Shown here: one piece after another, positions 10,198-19,963 of the stretch
Position numbering within the stretch: the stretch's first letter is position 1
Layout of the letters: each line of letters opens with the position of its first letter
Origin: Chlorogloeopsis fritschii
Lineage (GTDB): Bacteria; Cyanobacteriota; Cyanobacteriia; Cyanobacteriales; Nostocaceae
Direction: 5' to 3' (one strand)
Length of the DNA: 64,000 bases
Assembly: GCF_043099315.1 (NCBI RefSeq)
Contig: NZ_CP170746.1
Position numbers and translations under genes: made by a program
The notes under the pieces: generated by a model
What the model was told of the DNA's origin: nothing
What the model saw: only the letters and a program-made list of their open reading frames with translations
Database searches by the model: none

Positions 10198-10239
10198 AAT
10201 AAACTCCTCATTTTTACTTATTCGGGTTACTGACAAATC

Positions 10240-13200
10240 TTAAAAAGGTGCAGGGCAAGCAGCAGTCGCTTTAGAAGAAGCGCGTTGAGGAAGATGAGTC
10301 GCAGTCGGATCGTAGGCTGTAAGAACTACATCGCCTTTGTCGTTAAACACCCATCCTTGAGCAGGGACAACTTGCTTGGTAGTAGAAGAGATTGTTGGCT
10401 GGTTGATGGTTGCGCTTTGGAAATTACCGCTACTGATGGCAGGGTTTACCAAATCTACGCGAACATTGTTACTGTTGAAGCTTTGATTGGGGCTAGGTGG
10501 TAACCCACCACGTCCGGTGATGATAAATTCGCTACCACCAAGTTTTTGACAGGGGTTTTGAGCAATTTGGTCTTGAGGATCTACGACAGTCTCTGGTAAT
10601 TCCACTAAACCCTTACTGGGGTCAACTTCTGGGGTATTGAGGGAGACACTGCCACCGACACCAAGTTCGGAACTGGCAGTAATATCACTAAATGGAGTCA
10701 AGCGATCGCGTGGTTCAATGCCAAAGATAGACTCCGCTTGGATATCAACTCTACCTCCGCTGCCCGTGAATGCGTTTGCTGTGATGTCGCTATTGTCCTT
10801 GGGGAAAGCTACGAGGAAGCCTGTGTTAATCTTGACGTTACCGCCATCGCCACCACCTTGCTCTCTACCAGCAGTTGCAGATATTTGGCTGTTACGACGC
10901 AGTAATAATAAATCTTTGATATCTAAATTAATGTTGCCGCCTGTGGTGCTACCGCTTTCAGCTGTGATTTTTCCGCGATCGAGGGTAAGATTATCAGCTA
11001 CAAGTGTTACATTACCTGCCTCTCCCGTACCAGCACTCGTTGCAGTAATCGTTCCGCCATCTTTGATTGTGACTTGTTTGGGATCGATGAAAATATCTCC
11101 ACCTTTTCCTGTAGAGCCAGGGGCTGTGTTAGCAAAGATGCCACTTTCCGAACTTACTGGATCTATGGTAAACTCCGCCAATTCTCTTCCATTGGGGAAG
11201 TTTTGATTTCCATTCGGAAAAGCTTGCTCTAGCTGCTTAAACCGCTCGGAAAACGTGGGATCACTGCCTGAAATGGTGATGCGATCGCGAACATTAACGG
11301 TGATATTACCTGCATTACCACTTTTGAAGGTAGTAGTGAGTATTTGTCCACCACCACTTACATCAAGCGTATTGGCATTTACTGTGATATTACCGCCGTT
11401 GAAGCTACTTCTGCTGCGGGCGCTGAGAACGGCTCCATCTGATATACGCAGATTTCCCGTAGTGACAGTGATGTTACCTCCCTCACCATTTGCTCCCGCT
11501 TCTGTTGAGGTAAAAAATCCACTAGAGAAGCCGCCTGGGCTGCCATCCTCTTTTTTTGGGAAGGGAGCAACACCACGCAGAACCACAGAATCTGTAACAT
11601 TGACCTGAATATTGCCTGCCTTACCATTTCCTCTAGTTTGAGATAGCACTTCAGCACCATTTGTTAAGGAAAGCGTTTTGGCAGTAATGTTGATATTACC
11701 CCCAAGCCCTTCGCCTTGCGGCCCCACATTGCTTGTGATAAAGCTGTAATCAGCAAGTTTAATAGCGTCATCAACCTGTACGGAGACATTTCCTGCATCG
11801 CCGTTGCCAAAAGTTGCTGTATTTAGTTTGGCACCATTAGTTAAAGAAAGTGACCTAGCTGTGACATTAATATTACCACCCTTGCCGATGGCTCCAGGTT
11901 CCACTGTGCTGAATGCAGCACTAGAGATCCCATCTAAGGAAACGGTATCGCTGACGTTAATCTCAATGTTACCTGCATCGCCCTTGCCAAAAGTACTGGA
12001 AACCAGAGCACCACCTTCGGTTAAAGAGAGCGATCGCCCTCTAATTGCGATATCACCAGCCTTACCATTGCCAACTAGCCCATTTTGATCGTTGCCGACA
12101 CTGGTGCTGACTCCGCTAGAACGTTGGACATTATTAACAAGTCCCACTCCATCCAATCTAACTACTGGCAATATTCCATCACGACCTTCAATAGTTACAT
12201 TTCCGGCATTTCCCTGTCCGTAAGTGTCAGAGCGTAATTGTCCACCACTACCGAGAAAAACTTCATCAGAAACATTTACCTGAATGTTGCCAGCATCAGC
12301 CCTACCTGTTTCCCCTGCTTGTCCAGAAGTTGCTGTGTTTAGTACAGCATTATTAGTCAAAGAAAGCGACCTAGCTGTGACATTGATATTACCACCTTTA
12401 CCGATGGCTCCAGGTTCCACTGTGCTGAATGCACCACTAAAGAAGCCATTACTGCCTACTCCATCGAAGGAGACAGTATCGCTGGCGTTAATCTCAATGT
12501 TACCTGCATTGCCCTGACCAAAAGTGCTAGAACTCAAAGCAGAACCATTGTTTAAGGAGACCGATCGCGCTTTGATATTGATATCACCAGCATTCCCTTG
12601 AGTAAGCACGGCGTTTCCTGCATCACCTTGATCTCGCTCTACCGAACTAAAAACACGACTACCGTTATTCATGGAGATATCTCCATTCTCTGCTCGTAGT
12701 GTTACGTTACCAGCGTTTCCCTTGCGTCTAGTAAAAGCTTGTATGAATGACTGATTTATAGAGATGGTATCGAGGGCATCAATCGATATATCTCCGGCAT
12801 CAATAGCTTCATCCACAGCACTATTAACGTTATCGTTGGTAGTACTTAAGGTAGAGCTATCGATGTTAACAACTTTAGGAGAATAAGTTGCGCCAGAAAT
12901 ATCTGATTTGCCAATGAGGATGCGCCCCAATTTGCCTTCACTAGAAATGGTACTTTGGTTGATAGAAACTTGGTCGCGGGCATTAATCGAAATAGTACCT
13001 GCAGTCCCAGTACCAGTATTAAGAGTAGTGATCGATGCTTGATTCAGAAAAATCGAACCTTCAGGAGCAAAAATATCAATCTTACCTGAATCGCCAAATC
13101 CAAAGTTGATGGCTTGTATGAATGAGTTTCCGTCGATAGAGATAGAATCAGAAGCATTTATAAGGACATTGCCTACATTTCCTTGTCCAAAAGTAGAGGT

Positions 13201-14490
13201 AGTTATACCAGAGTTGAATAAAGAGAAAGACGGAGTGTTGATAATAATGTCACCTGTGCTTCCTCTGACTTCTGAGTTTACAGCACTAATGATTCCGCTA
13301 CTAAATCCTTGCAATCCCAGGAAGGCAACTTTGTCTTTAGCTGTAATGCTTATTTTTCCAGAATTTCCTTGTCCAGAATTAACGGAACCGATGATAAAAC
13401 GACCAGTACCTTCAAGGATGGCAGTATTAATGTCTATATTTCCTGTGTTTCCTAATGCTCCATCATCAACTATATTACGGATTCTACTAAGAGAATTAGC
13501 ATCTCCCTCAATTCTTAGCTTATCTGTAGCATTAATTACAATATCACCGGACTGCGCATTGGGCGTCCCCGAACCTGCTTCTATCCCAGCCACAAGGTCG
13601 CTTCCTTCCAAAACATCTAAGTTTCGGGCATTAACTGCAATATCACCTCCACCGCCAGCAGCTACATACGCGATCGCTCTATTGGTAAATGATACATCGC
13701 CTCGCGCTACACCATCAGGGAAACTTAGGCTGCCATCATTATTAATTCCCACTGTTCCCGCTGTAGACAATCCTCCTAATTCTATTCGTCCTCCTGGTGC
13801 GTATAGAATTCCGCCATCTAAACTGACGTTACCACCCACCAGTGCCAAAGTCTTTTGTGGTTGTACTGAAAGAAAACTACTAAAAACACTATCGCCCACT
13901 ACTGATCGTTCTGTAGTGATGTTGCCCGGATTATCCCGAAATCGCAAGCCTACAGGAATATTTACAGTCAACAGTGGTGCTTGGGGATTGGTGGCACTAA
14001 ATTCAAATCCATTGTCAAATACTATACTGTTGGCTGTACTACCAAAAAATGAACCACCCAAATCTAAGCGAGCATTCGCCCCAAATATAATTCCGTTGGG
14101 ATTAATCAAGAATAGATTTGCTGTACCCAAGTTATTGTTAATATCAACAACACCCAGTGTTCCCCGGATATTCGAGGGATTACCTCCTGTGATGCGAGTG
14201 AGAATATTTTCAATTCCAGCCGGATTGGAAAAATAAACTCCTCTGCCTGCACCAACATTAAATTCCTCAAAACTGTGGAACAGATTTGAGCCACTAGTAG
14301 TACCGCCATCGATGCGATCGCTTATGATATTTCTAATCAACACATCGCGAGTGATGCTGCTTCTTCCTGTAGCGTCAAGGCTGCTATCTTCAACAATTTG
14401 CGCTGTAGCAGAACATATTGGTGCAAGACTACCCAAGATAGCAAGGGATAGAGTAGTAAAAAATAAAGACCAAGTTGGTTTCATCATCAA
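10240..14490 (-). CDS. TpsA: large filamentous-haemagglutinin-type exoprotein (1,416 aa)
   Basis: This is the largest and first tpsA after the transporter gene. The signal peptide is SLFFTTLSLAILGSLAPICSATA. The TPS domain shows VLIRNI, SNLFHSFEEFNVG, ILTRITG and NLFLINPNGIIFG. It is followed by about 1,000 residues of right-handed beta-helix repeats of the GxGNAGNIxINAxDxVxLxG type, with alternating glycine- and serine-rich strands. The tail has ITGRGGLPP, PAQGWVFN and a final ACPAPF. It is exported by Sec and then TpsB. Its likely role is a surface or secreted fibre for adhesion or aggregation; this is family knowledge, since nothing here shows the ligand. The spacing to the scar downstream is 43 bp. 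Confidence 0.93.
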   Translation of the reverse strand: MMMKPTWSLFFTTLSLAILGSLAPICSATAQIVEDSSLDATGRSSITRDVLIRNIISDRIDGGTTSGSNLFHSFEEFNVGAGRGVYFSNPAGIENILTRITGGNPSNIRGTLGVVDINNNLGTANLFLINPNGIIFGANARLDLGGSFFGSTANSIVFDNGFEFSATNPQAPLLTVNIPVGLRFRDNPGNITTERSVVGDSVFSSFLSVQPQKTLALVGGNVSLDGGILYAPGGRIELGGLSTAGTVGINNDGSLSFPDGVARGDVSFTNRAIAYVAAGGGGDIAVNARNLDVLEGSDLVAGIEAGSGTPNAQSGDIVINATDKLRIEGDANSLSRIRNIVDDGALGNTGNIDINTAILEGTGRFIIGSVNSGQGNSGKISITAKDKVAFLGLQGFSSGIISAVNSEVRGSTGDIIINTPSFSLFNSGITTSTFGQGNVGNVLINASDSISIDGNSFIQAINFGFGDSGKIDIFAPEGSIFLNQASITTLNTGTGTAGTISINARDQVSINQSTISSEGKLGRILIGKSDISGATYSPKVVNIDSSTLSTTNDNVNSAVDEAIDAGDISIDALDTISINQSFIQAFTRRKGNAGNVTLRAENGDISMNNGSRVFSSVERDQGDAGNAVLTQGNAGDINIKARSVSLNNGSALSSSTFGQGNAGNIEINASDTVSFDGVGSNGFFSGAFSTVEPGAIGKGGNINVTARSLSLTNNAVLNTATSGQAGETGRADAGNIQVNVSDEVFLGSGGQLRSDTYGQGNAGNVTIEGRDGILPVVRLDGVGLVNNVQRSSGVSTSVGNDQNGLVGNGKAGDIAIRGRSLSLTEGGALVSSTFGKGDAGNIEINVSDTVSLDGISSAAFSTVEPGAIGKGGNINVTARSLSLTNGAKLNTATFGNGDAGNVSVQVDDAIKLADYSFITSNVGPQGEGLGGNINITAKTLSLTNGAEVLSQTRGNGKAGNIQVNVTDSVVLRGVAPFPKKEDGSPGGFSSGFFTSTEAGANGEGGNITVTTGNLRISDGAVLSARSRSSFNGGNITVNANTLDVSGGGQILTTTFKSGNAGNITVNVRDRITISGSDPTFSERFKQLEQAFPNGNQNFPNGRELAEFTIDPVSSESGIFANTAPGSTGKGGDIFIDPKQVTIKDGGTITATSAGTGEAGNVTLVADNLTLDRGKITAESGSTTGGNINLDIKDLLLLRRNSQISATAGREQGGGDGGNVKINTGFLVAFPKDNSDITANAFTGSGGRVDIQAESIFGIEPRDRLTPFSDITASSELGVGGSVSLNTPEVDPSKGLVELPETVVDPQDQIAQNPCQKLGGSEFIITGRGGLPPSPNQSFNSNNVRVDLVNPAISSGNFQSATINQPTISSTTKQVVPAQGWVFNDKGDVVLTAYDPTATHLPQRASSKATAACPAPF

Positions 14491-14583
14491 TAGATTTAAA
14501 AATATTTAAGATTCCAAGTGTTTTTTACTCTTACGAGTTCAATCGATTTCACTTCTTGTGATTACAATTGCGCTAAATTCTTG

Positions 14584-14745
14584 GAGATCCCCTAAATCCC
14601 CCTTAAAAAGGGGGACTTTAAGAAAAACTCCTTGCCCACTGAAAAAGGGGACTTCAAGAAAAACTCCTTACTCTCCTTAACAAGGGGAACTTTAAGACAA
14701 ATTCCTTGCCCCCCTTAAAAAGGGGGGTTGGGGGGATCAAGCGCC
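14584..14745. repeat. Cluster of degenerate CCCCCTTAAAAAGGGGG palindromic repeats
   Basis: Three to four related units of about 45 bp occur in tandem. Each has a run of C, then TTAAAAA or a variant, then a run of G, separated by actttaagaaaaactccttg. They occupy the middle of the 383-bp gap between tpsB and the first tpsA. They could form hairpins in the transcript that attenuate tpsA relative to tpsB, or could simply be repeat DNA. The rest of the gap shows no gene. Confidence 0.7.
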
Positions 14746-14873
14746 TGGAGCGCAACTTTAGAAAAATTGTGTATACACGGTAGTCTTGCTAAGAGGAGTA
14801 TTCCATCGCACGAGGTGAGGTTTTTCATATCTAGCAGTAAAACTTGATTCATAAGGACTGCCTTGAAAAATTC

Positions 14874-16829
14874 CTAAAAAGGACTGTAATTAATAGAAAA
14901 ATACAATCCTTGTTCTTGTAAGGTTCTATCGCTATCATCTGCACTAACAAGAGGAATACCGTAGTCAAGACGGGCGTTAAAATTGTTGCCCATCTGCCAC
15001 AGCAATCCCAAGCCTGCACCGATTAATGTGTTGGGATCTGGATCGGGGCTAGGACTATCGGAATCGTTCCAGCCTACACCAAAATCCACAAAGGGTACTA
15101 CTTGTAATAGCCCTTGCACTTCATTCACCCGCAACACGGGAAATCTAACTTCTGCTGAGGTAAAAAAGCCGTTATCAGTCAAAAGCCTATCTTGTCGATA
15201 ACCACGAACGCTTTGCAAACCTCCTAGTGCAAATTGTTCTAAAGGTACGAGGGTTCTTGCCGCTAGTTGCAAATCTGAGCGCAATACCAGTAAGGTATCT
15301 GGTGCTAGCAATCGCACATACTGCCCTTGTCCGCGCCACGAGAAAAAACGACTATCTGGAGGTTCTTCGTTAACAGTGGCATTAAACCAACCAACTCCTA
15401 AACTAAATTGCGATCGCACAGCAAAAACTTGTTGCGGGCTGCGTTGTGTATATTCCTGAATAAAGCGCACTGCAGAGATGCGCGTTTCTCCGTTGTCCTC
15501 TGCGCCCGCAGATAAAGGAAAATCTTCTCCTAGTAGTTTGGTTTGGCTTTGTTGGCGAGAAAAGGTTAAACCCAATGCTAGTTCTTGGGTGGGAGTTTGC
15601 ACAATCGGCTGGCGCACACCAAAATCTAGGTAAAAAGAGTCACCAGTAATATCTATGCGATCAAAGGGTGGTTCAATTACATCCGTATCTGTTTTGCCTC
15701 CAGCTATTGTAATCGTACCGTTGCGAGGATTAAATGGTAGCGTATAGCTGAGGTCATAGGTGTTGCTTCCATCGGTATTGGTGTATTGAAAGTTAAAGCG
15801 ATCGCCCAAACCCGATAAATTTTCTTCGTTAATAACGATACCCCTGCGGAAACTGCCAACACTGGGAACACGTCCGTTATCAACAAAAAATTCTGTCCAA
15901 AAAGAATCTGCTTCTTGAACTGTGACTTCCAGTAAACTTAGCTCTGGACGCGATCCCGCAGATAACTCGGCAGAAAGATTTTTAATCAAGGGGTTAAGTT
16001 GTAATAGTTGCAGTGCCTCTAAAAGACGATTGCGATTTAATGGTTTAGAGGTACCAAGGGCGATGCGATTGCGTATATAGCTGGAATTTAGCCGCCTCGT
16101 ACCTGTTACTTTAATCTCTTCGATTCCACCTTCGATAATCTCAACTTTGACAATCGCCCCTTGTTTTGACAAGGTTTGATTTGCTGGAATCACAGCACCA
16201 GAATTGATATACCCCGCCTCGGTGTATAAATTAGTGATAATATTTTCAACTTGCAGCAGTTCGGTAAAGGTGAGCGGGCGATTCAGGAAATTGGCTGTTG
16301 CTTCACTTAACTTTTTGTCACTGAATGCTGTGTTCCCTTCAAACTCAAATTTTCTAATGGTGATGCTTCCGGGAATTTCAGGGCGTGGTGCAGATTCTGT
16401 TGGTGGAGAGGGAATTTGTTCTAGAGGAGGTGTTGGTGATGGTTGTGGTGTCGGAATTGGTTGTACTGGTGGAGGTGGCGTGGGGGTAATCGGATTGGGA
16501 AGTTGCGCCAGAACCCAAGCCGATGCTGTACTATTTTGAGTAGGAGTTAAAGTTTGGTATTTTTTATGGCTTAAAAAAATATTTTCGTTCTCAATTCCTA
16601 CTACTGCATCCTGAGTGTTTCTATTTTGTGCAGCAATTAAGCTGTTTTTATCTTCTTTTGCTTTGGTCTGGATTTGCTCATTTATATTATTAACTTTAGC
16701 AAATAAACCTTTATTGAGAGGCTCAGTCGCTAAGTTAACAGCCAAAGTTTTGCCAGCATAGAAGGAAATTAATACCTTCAAAGTCAACAAAGAAATGGTT
16801 AAATTTAGTTTCAAAGACTGCCCATCCAT
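14874..16829 (-). CDS. TpsB: ShlB/FhaC-family outer-membrane TPS transporter
   Basis: The protein has 651 aa. An N-terminal hydrophobic signal is followed at about residues 105-150 by a proline-rich linker (PNPITPTPPPPVQPIP). Next come POTRA domains, starting at IRKFEFEGNTAFSD and with VEIIEGGIEEIKVTGTRRL. The C-terminal half is a 16-stranded-barrel FhaC domain with the loop-6 signature SVRGYRQD (about residue 540) and a terminal aromatic strand LYFSINYSPF, the usual Omp85-superfamily end. It secretes the TpsA proteins encoded just downstream through the outer membrane. It is the first gene of the minus-strand block, so it probably shares its promoter region with the divergent kinase gene at 17021. 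It is about 100 aa longer than a typical FhaC because of the N-terminal extension and linker. Confidence 0.93.
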   Translation of the reverse strand: MDGQSLKLNLTISLLTLKVLISFYAGKTLAVNLATEPLNKGLFAKVNNINEQIQTKAKEDKNSLIAAQNRNTQDAVVGIENENIFLSHKKYQTLTPTQNSTASAWVLAQLPNPITPTPPPPVQPIPTPQPSPTPPLEQIPSPPTESAPRPEIPGSITIRKFEFEGNTAFSDKKLSEATANFLNRPLTFTELLQVENIITNLYTEAGYINSGAVIPANQTLSKQGAIVKVEIIEGGIEEIKVTGTRRLNSSYIRNRIALGTSKPLNRNRLLEALQLLQLNPLIKNLSAELSAGSRPELSLLEVTVQEADSFWTEFFVDNGRVPSVGSFRRGIVINEENLSGLGDRFNFQYTNTDGSNTYDLSYTLPFNPRNGTITIAGGKTDTDVIEPPFDRIDITGDSFYLDFGVRQPIVQTPTQELALGLTFSRQQSQTKLLGEDFPLSAGAEDNGETRISAVRFIQEYTQRSPQQVFAVRSQFSLGVGWFNATVNEEPPDSRFFSWRGQGQYVRLLAPDTLLVLRSDLQLAARTLVPLEQFALGGLQSVRGYRQDRLLTDNGFFTSAEVRFPVLRVNEVQGLLQVVPFVDFGVGWNDSDSPSPDPDPNTLIGAGLGLLWQMGNNFNARLDYGIPLVSADDSDRTLQEQGLYFSINYSPF

Positions 16830-17020
16830 TCAAAGGAATTAATTTTTATTAATCTCAATATTTTGAATAAAAGTAACATTAATATAGTTTGTAGTCACTG
16901 TCAATTTAACTTGAAATAAAATGTAATACTTAAATTTAGATGGAACGATGAGTGATGAGCAATTTTTGTCAACAAATAAACACATTACTTTAAATTACTA
17001 TCTAAGGAATGTATATTAAG

Positions 17021-19051
17021 ATGGCAGAAGTGCAAAAACAATTATTGTGTAGCCGCTACCAAATCCTCAGAGAATTAGGAAGAGGTGGGTTTGGGATAAC
17101 TTATCTTGCAAAAGATGTGTTATCCAACTTCTTGTGTGCCATAAAAAAGCTAGATCCTCTGAGTGCTGATATTGAAACAGCCAAAAAACTATTTCATAGA
17201 GAAGTTAATATTTTAAATAATCTACAAGCCAATAAACTGATTCCCAAGTTTTTTAATTATTTTGAGGAAGAAGGGAATTTTTATCTAGTTGAAGAATATA
17301 TAGAAGGACTACCTTTGACTGAACTGCTTGACGAACAATGGACAGAGTCAGAGGTTATTAATTTTTTACGACAGATTCTCGATGTTCTCGCATCTCTGCA
17401 TAGAAGAAATATTATTCATCGAGATGTCAAACCATCGAATATAATTGTTAGGAGTGAAGACAAACAATTTGTCTTAATTGACTTTGGTTCTGTAAAGCAA
17501 GTTGATATCAGTTACCCATCTTTCCAATCACCACATACGCAAACTATGATTGGAACTCCGGGATACGCACCTCCAGAACAAATGGCAGGAAAACCACGTT
17601 TTAACAGTGACATTTATTCATTAGGTTTAACGGCAATTCAGCTACTTACTAAAATGCATCCCAGGGAACTAAGACGGGATGATGAAGATAAAATCGTATG
17701 GACTCAAGAGTTTGTTATTAATAACTCTTTAGCTGGAATTTTAACAAAAATGGTTTATAATAATCCCGAACGTCGCTACCAGTCTGTAGAAGAGATTGTG
17801 AACGATTTAGGTAAAACTGAAATTAGCCCACCATTCACTCAACCGCCAACTTTTCAAACCTCAGAAACTGCAAAGAAAACATCAACACTTCTAGCAAATA
17901 CTAGAATTTGGCATATTCCTATCTTTCTAGCAATACTAGCAATTGTAATAGCTTGTGTAGAATTATTTAACCCTTTTTTACGACCGTTATATTTAACATA
18001 TAAAGCTAATAGTTTACTCGATCAACACCAAGCTGGCGCAGCACTTGAACAATATAATCATCTCAAAGAAATTCAACCAAATTCCGCTGAAGCGTGGAAA
18101 GGAAGAGGAGATGCTCTGTTTATTTTGGGGCGAGATTCGGCGGCGTTAGATTCTTATAACAAAGCGATTTCTCTCGAACCACAAGATAAAAAAATATTGA
18201 ATAAAATCTTAATTAATAAAGGTAAGTTGTTGTATAGACAGCAAAAATATCAAGAAGCCTCAAGTATATATGACAAAGTACTCAGTAATGATCATAATAA
18301 CGCTGAGGCTTTAAGTGGAAAAGGTTTATCTTTGTTAGCATTGGGTCAAAAAAAAGAAGCTTTAGAATATTTGGAGCAAGTGAGGCAAATCAAACCTGAC
18401 GATCCGAGATTTTGGCAGGAAATAGGTTATGCTGTAGAACAATTGCAAGGACGACAAGCTGCAAGGACGTATTTTGAAGAAGCATTATGGTCGTATAACG
18501 ATCTGCTCAAAATTAGGCGAAACAACCCAATTATTTGGACTGATAGAGGAACGATACTGCTGAAATTAAATCGCCCGCAAGAAGCTCTTGATTCTTATGA
18601 GGAAGCCCTGAAAATAGATCGTGATTTTTATGAAGCTTTAGTAGGTAAGGGTAATGCGCTGAGTGCCTTAGGACAACCTAGTAAAGCACTTTTTGCTTTT
18701 AGGCAAGCTAGTGAAGTACGTCCGCAAGATCATATGGTTTGGTATAACCAAGGACTTTTACTAACACAAACCTTAAAAAACCATGAGGAAGCTTTAAAAG
18801 CCTTTGAGCAAGCGATCGCACAGAAAAAAGATTTTTATCCTGCTTGGGTGAATAAATCATTAGTGCTACTAGACTTAGGACGCAACAATGAGGCACTAGT
18901 TGCTATTGACGAAGCTAAAAACTTAGAACCCCAAGATCCCGATGTCTGGGATATTCGAGGAGATATCTTCAAAGAATTAGGAAATACTAAAGAAGCAAAC
19001 AATTCTTATAATACATCTCAAAAATTGAGAGCTGCTTTAGAACAGCCTTAA
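17021..19051 (+). CDS. Membrane-anchored Ser/Thr protein kinase with C-terminal TPRs
   Basis: The protein has about 676 aa from ATG 17021; an ATG at 17009 is in frame, but aagga sits directly against it, whereas it lies about 9 bp before 17021. The kinase domain (residues 10-275) has all core motifs: glycine loop LGRGGFGITYLAKD, lysine in CAIKKL, catalytic loop HRDVKPSN, DFGS, and APPEQMAGK in the activation segment. One membrane helix follows (IPIFLAILAIVIACVELF, about 298-315). The remaining residues, about 335-670, form nine or so TPR units. This is the classic cyanobacterial Hanks-type kinase layout. It is divergent from tpsB across 190 bp, so control of the TPS locus is possible but unproven. 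Confidence 0.93.
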   Translation: MAEVQKQLLCSRYQILRELGRGGFGITYLAKDVLSNFLCAIKKLDPLSADIETAKKLFHREVNILNNLQANKLIPKFFNYFEEEGNFYLVEEYIEGLPLTELLDEQWTESEVINFLRQILDVLASLHRRNIIHRDVKPSNIIVRSEDKQFVLIDFGSVKQVDISYPSFQSPHTQTMIGTPGYAPPEQMAGKPRFNSDIYSLGLTAIQLLTKMHPRELRRDDEDKIVWTQEFVINNSLAGILTKMVYNNPERRYQSVEEIVNDLGKTEISPPFTQPPTFQTSETAKKTSTLLANTRIWHIPIFLAILAIVIACVELFNPFLRPLYLTYKANSLLDQHQAGAALEQYNHLKEIQPNSAEAWKGRGDALFILGRDSAALDSYNKAISLEPQDKKILNKILINKGKLLYRQQKYQEASSIYDKVLSNDHNNAEALSGKGLSLLALGQKKEALEYLEQVRQIKPDDPRFWQEIGYAVEQLQGRQAARTYFEEALWSYNDLLKIRRNNPIIWTDRGTILLKLNRPQEALDSYEEALKIDRDFYEALVGKGNALSALGQPSKALFAFRQASEVRPQDHMVWYNQGLLLTQTLKNHEEALKAFEQAIAQKKDFYPAWVNKSLVLLDLGRNNEALVAIDEAKNLEPQDPDVWDIRGDIFKELGNTKEANNSYNTSQKLRAALEQP

Positions 19052-19293
19052 TTAGGGAACAGGGAACAGGGAATAGGGAACAGGTGAAGAGGTATTTTCA
19101 CGTATTCAGGTAAACGCAGTTCAGCAAGTACTACTTATACCACATCCGGTTAAATTACCTTATTCTTTAGTCCGCCTACGCTGACTTGGTTTGTTTAGCC
19201 GCGACTTCTAGTCGCCAGGAAAATGCATAGAACAACAATTGCAAATCTATAGATTTAAGGAACAATCAAAATAATCAACAACTCTTTGATGGA

Positions 19294-19848
19294 GTGCGCG
19301 CACGTGCGATCGCTCTTAAGGCTTGTTTCGACAATCTTCACCTTCAAATCTTGATATGTCTCCAGTTAGCAGATGGCACGTTGATCAAAAATTTGAGCGG
19401 GCATGGAAGTGCGATCGCCCATCTTAACTTTAGTCCCAATGGTAAAATTCTCGCTTCTGCAAGTTGGGACAACACAATCAAAATTTGGCAACTTCCAGAG
19501 GGTAAGTTACTCAATACCCTTATAGAACATAAAAACGGTGTTACAAGCTTAAGTTTTCATCCAGATGGTCAAATCTTAGCTTCTGGCAGTGCTGATAGTA
19601 CGATTAAACTATGGAATACCAAAGACGGTACTGCAATTAAAACGCTACTAGGTCATTCTGGTAAAATTAACAGCCTCAGCTTCAGTCCCGATGGTAAAAT
19701 GCTCGTGACTGGTGGTGAAGATGCTGGTGTGACGCTGTGGGATTTTGATTTAGACGATTTAATCAAGCAAGGATGTGCAAGGCTGGAAAATTATTTAGAA
19801 AATAATTACAATCTCAAAGCAGGCGATCGCGCTATATGCAACAGTTAG
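19294..19848 (+). pseudogene. C-terminal remnant of a WD40-repeat protein
   Basis: The frame gives 184 aa at most. From about residue 22 there are three full WD40 blades, each with GH, FSPDG or FHPDG, and IKIW or IKLW signatures, then the usual cyanobacterial WD40 tail DLDDLIKQGCARLENYL. Family members normally carry 7-14 blades behind a long N-terminal region (kinase, NB-ARC or TIR). Here only the end is left, and the first 20 codons (GTG start, RARAIALKACFDN) are unrelated. It may be expressed, but three blades cannot close a propeller. The 240 bp before it contain gggaacagg-type heptamers and tagccgcgacttctagtcgcc repeat-like DNA. Confidence 0.75.
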
Positions 19849-19864
19849 GTTTTATAAGTACTCA

Positions 19865-19913
19865 CACAGAATTAATTACACACATTTTTTTCCTAACTCC
19901 GTTCCCTGTCTCC
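19865..19913. repeat. Dispersed 49-bp repeat, copy 2
   Basis: This matches 1410-1458 (cagaattaattacacacat ... gttccctgtctcc) with a few substitutions, and lies just after the WD40 remnant. Confidence 0.6.
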
Positions 19914-19963
19914 ACGAATCAATTTAATTTTGCCCAACTACGCCTAGATGACGGAGGACAGAT

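Noticed and set aside
13106..14236. Long plus-strand frame of 376 codons opposite the large tpsA
   Set aside because: It is the antisense of a repetitive beta-helix gene whose codon bias leaves open frames on the other strand; its composition (P, S, L, I-rich) has no domain.
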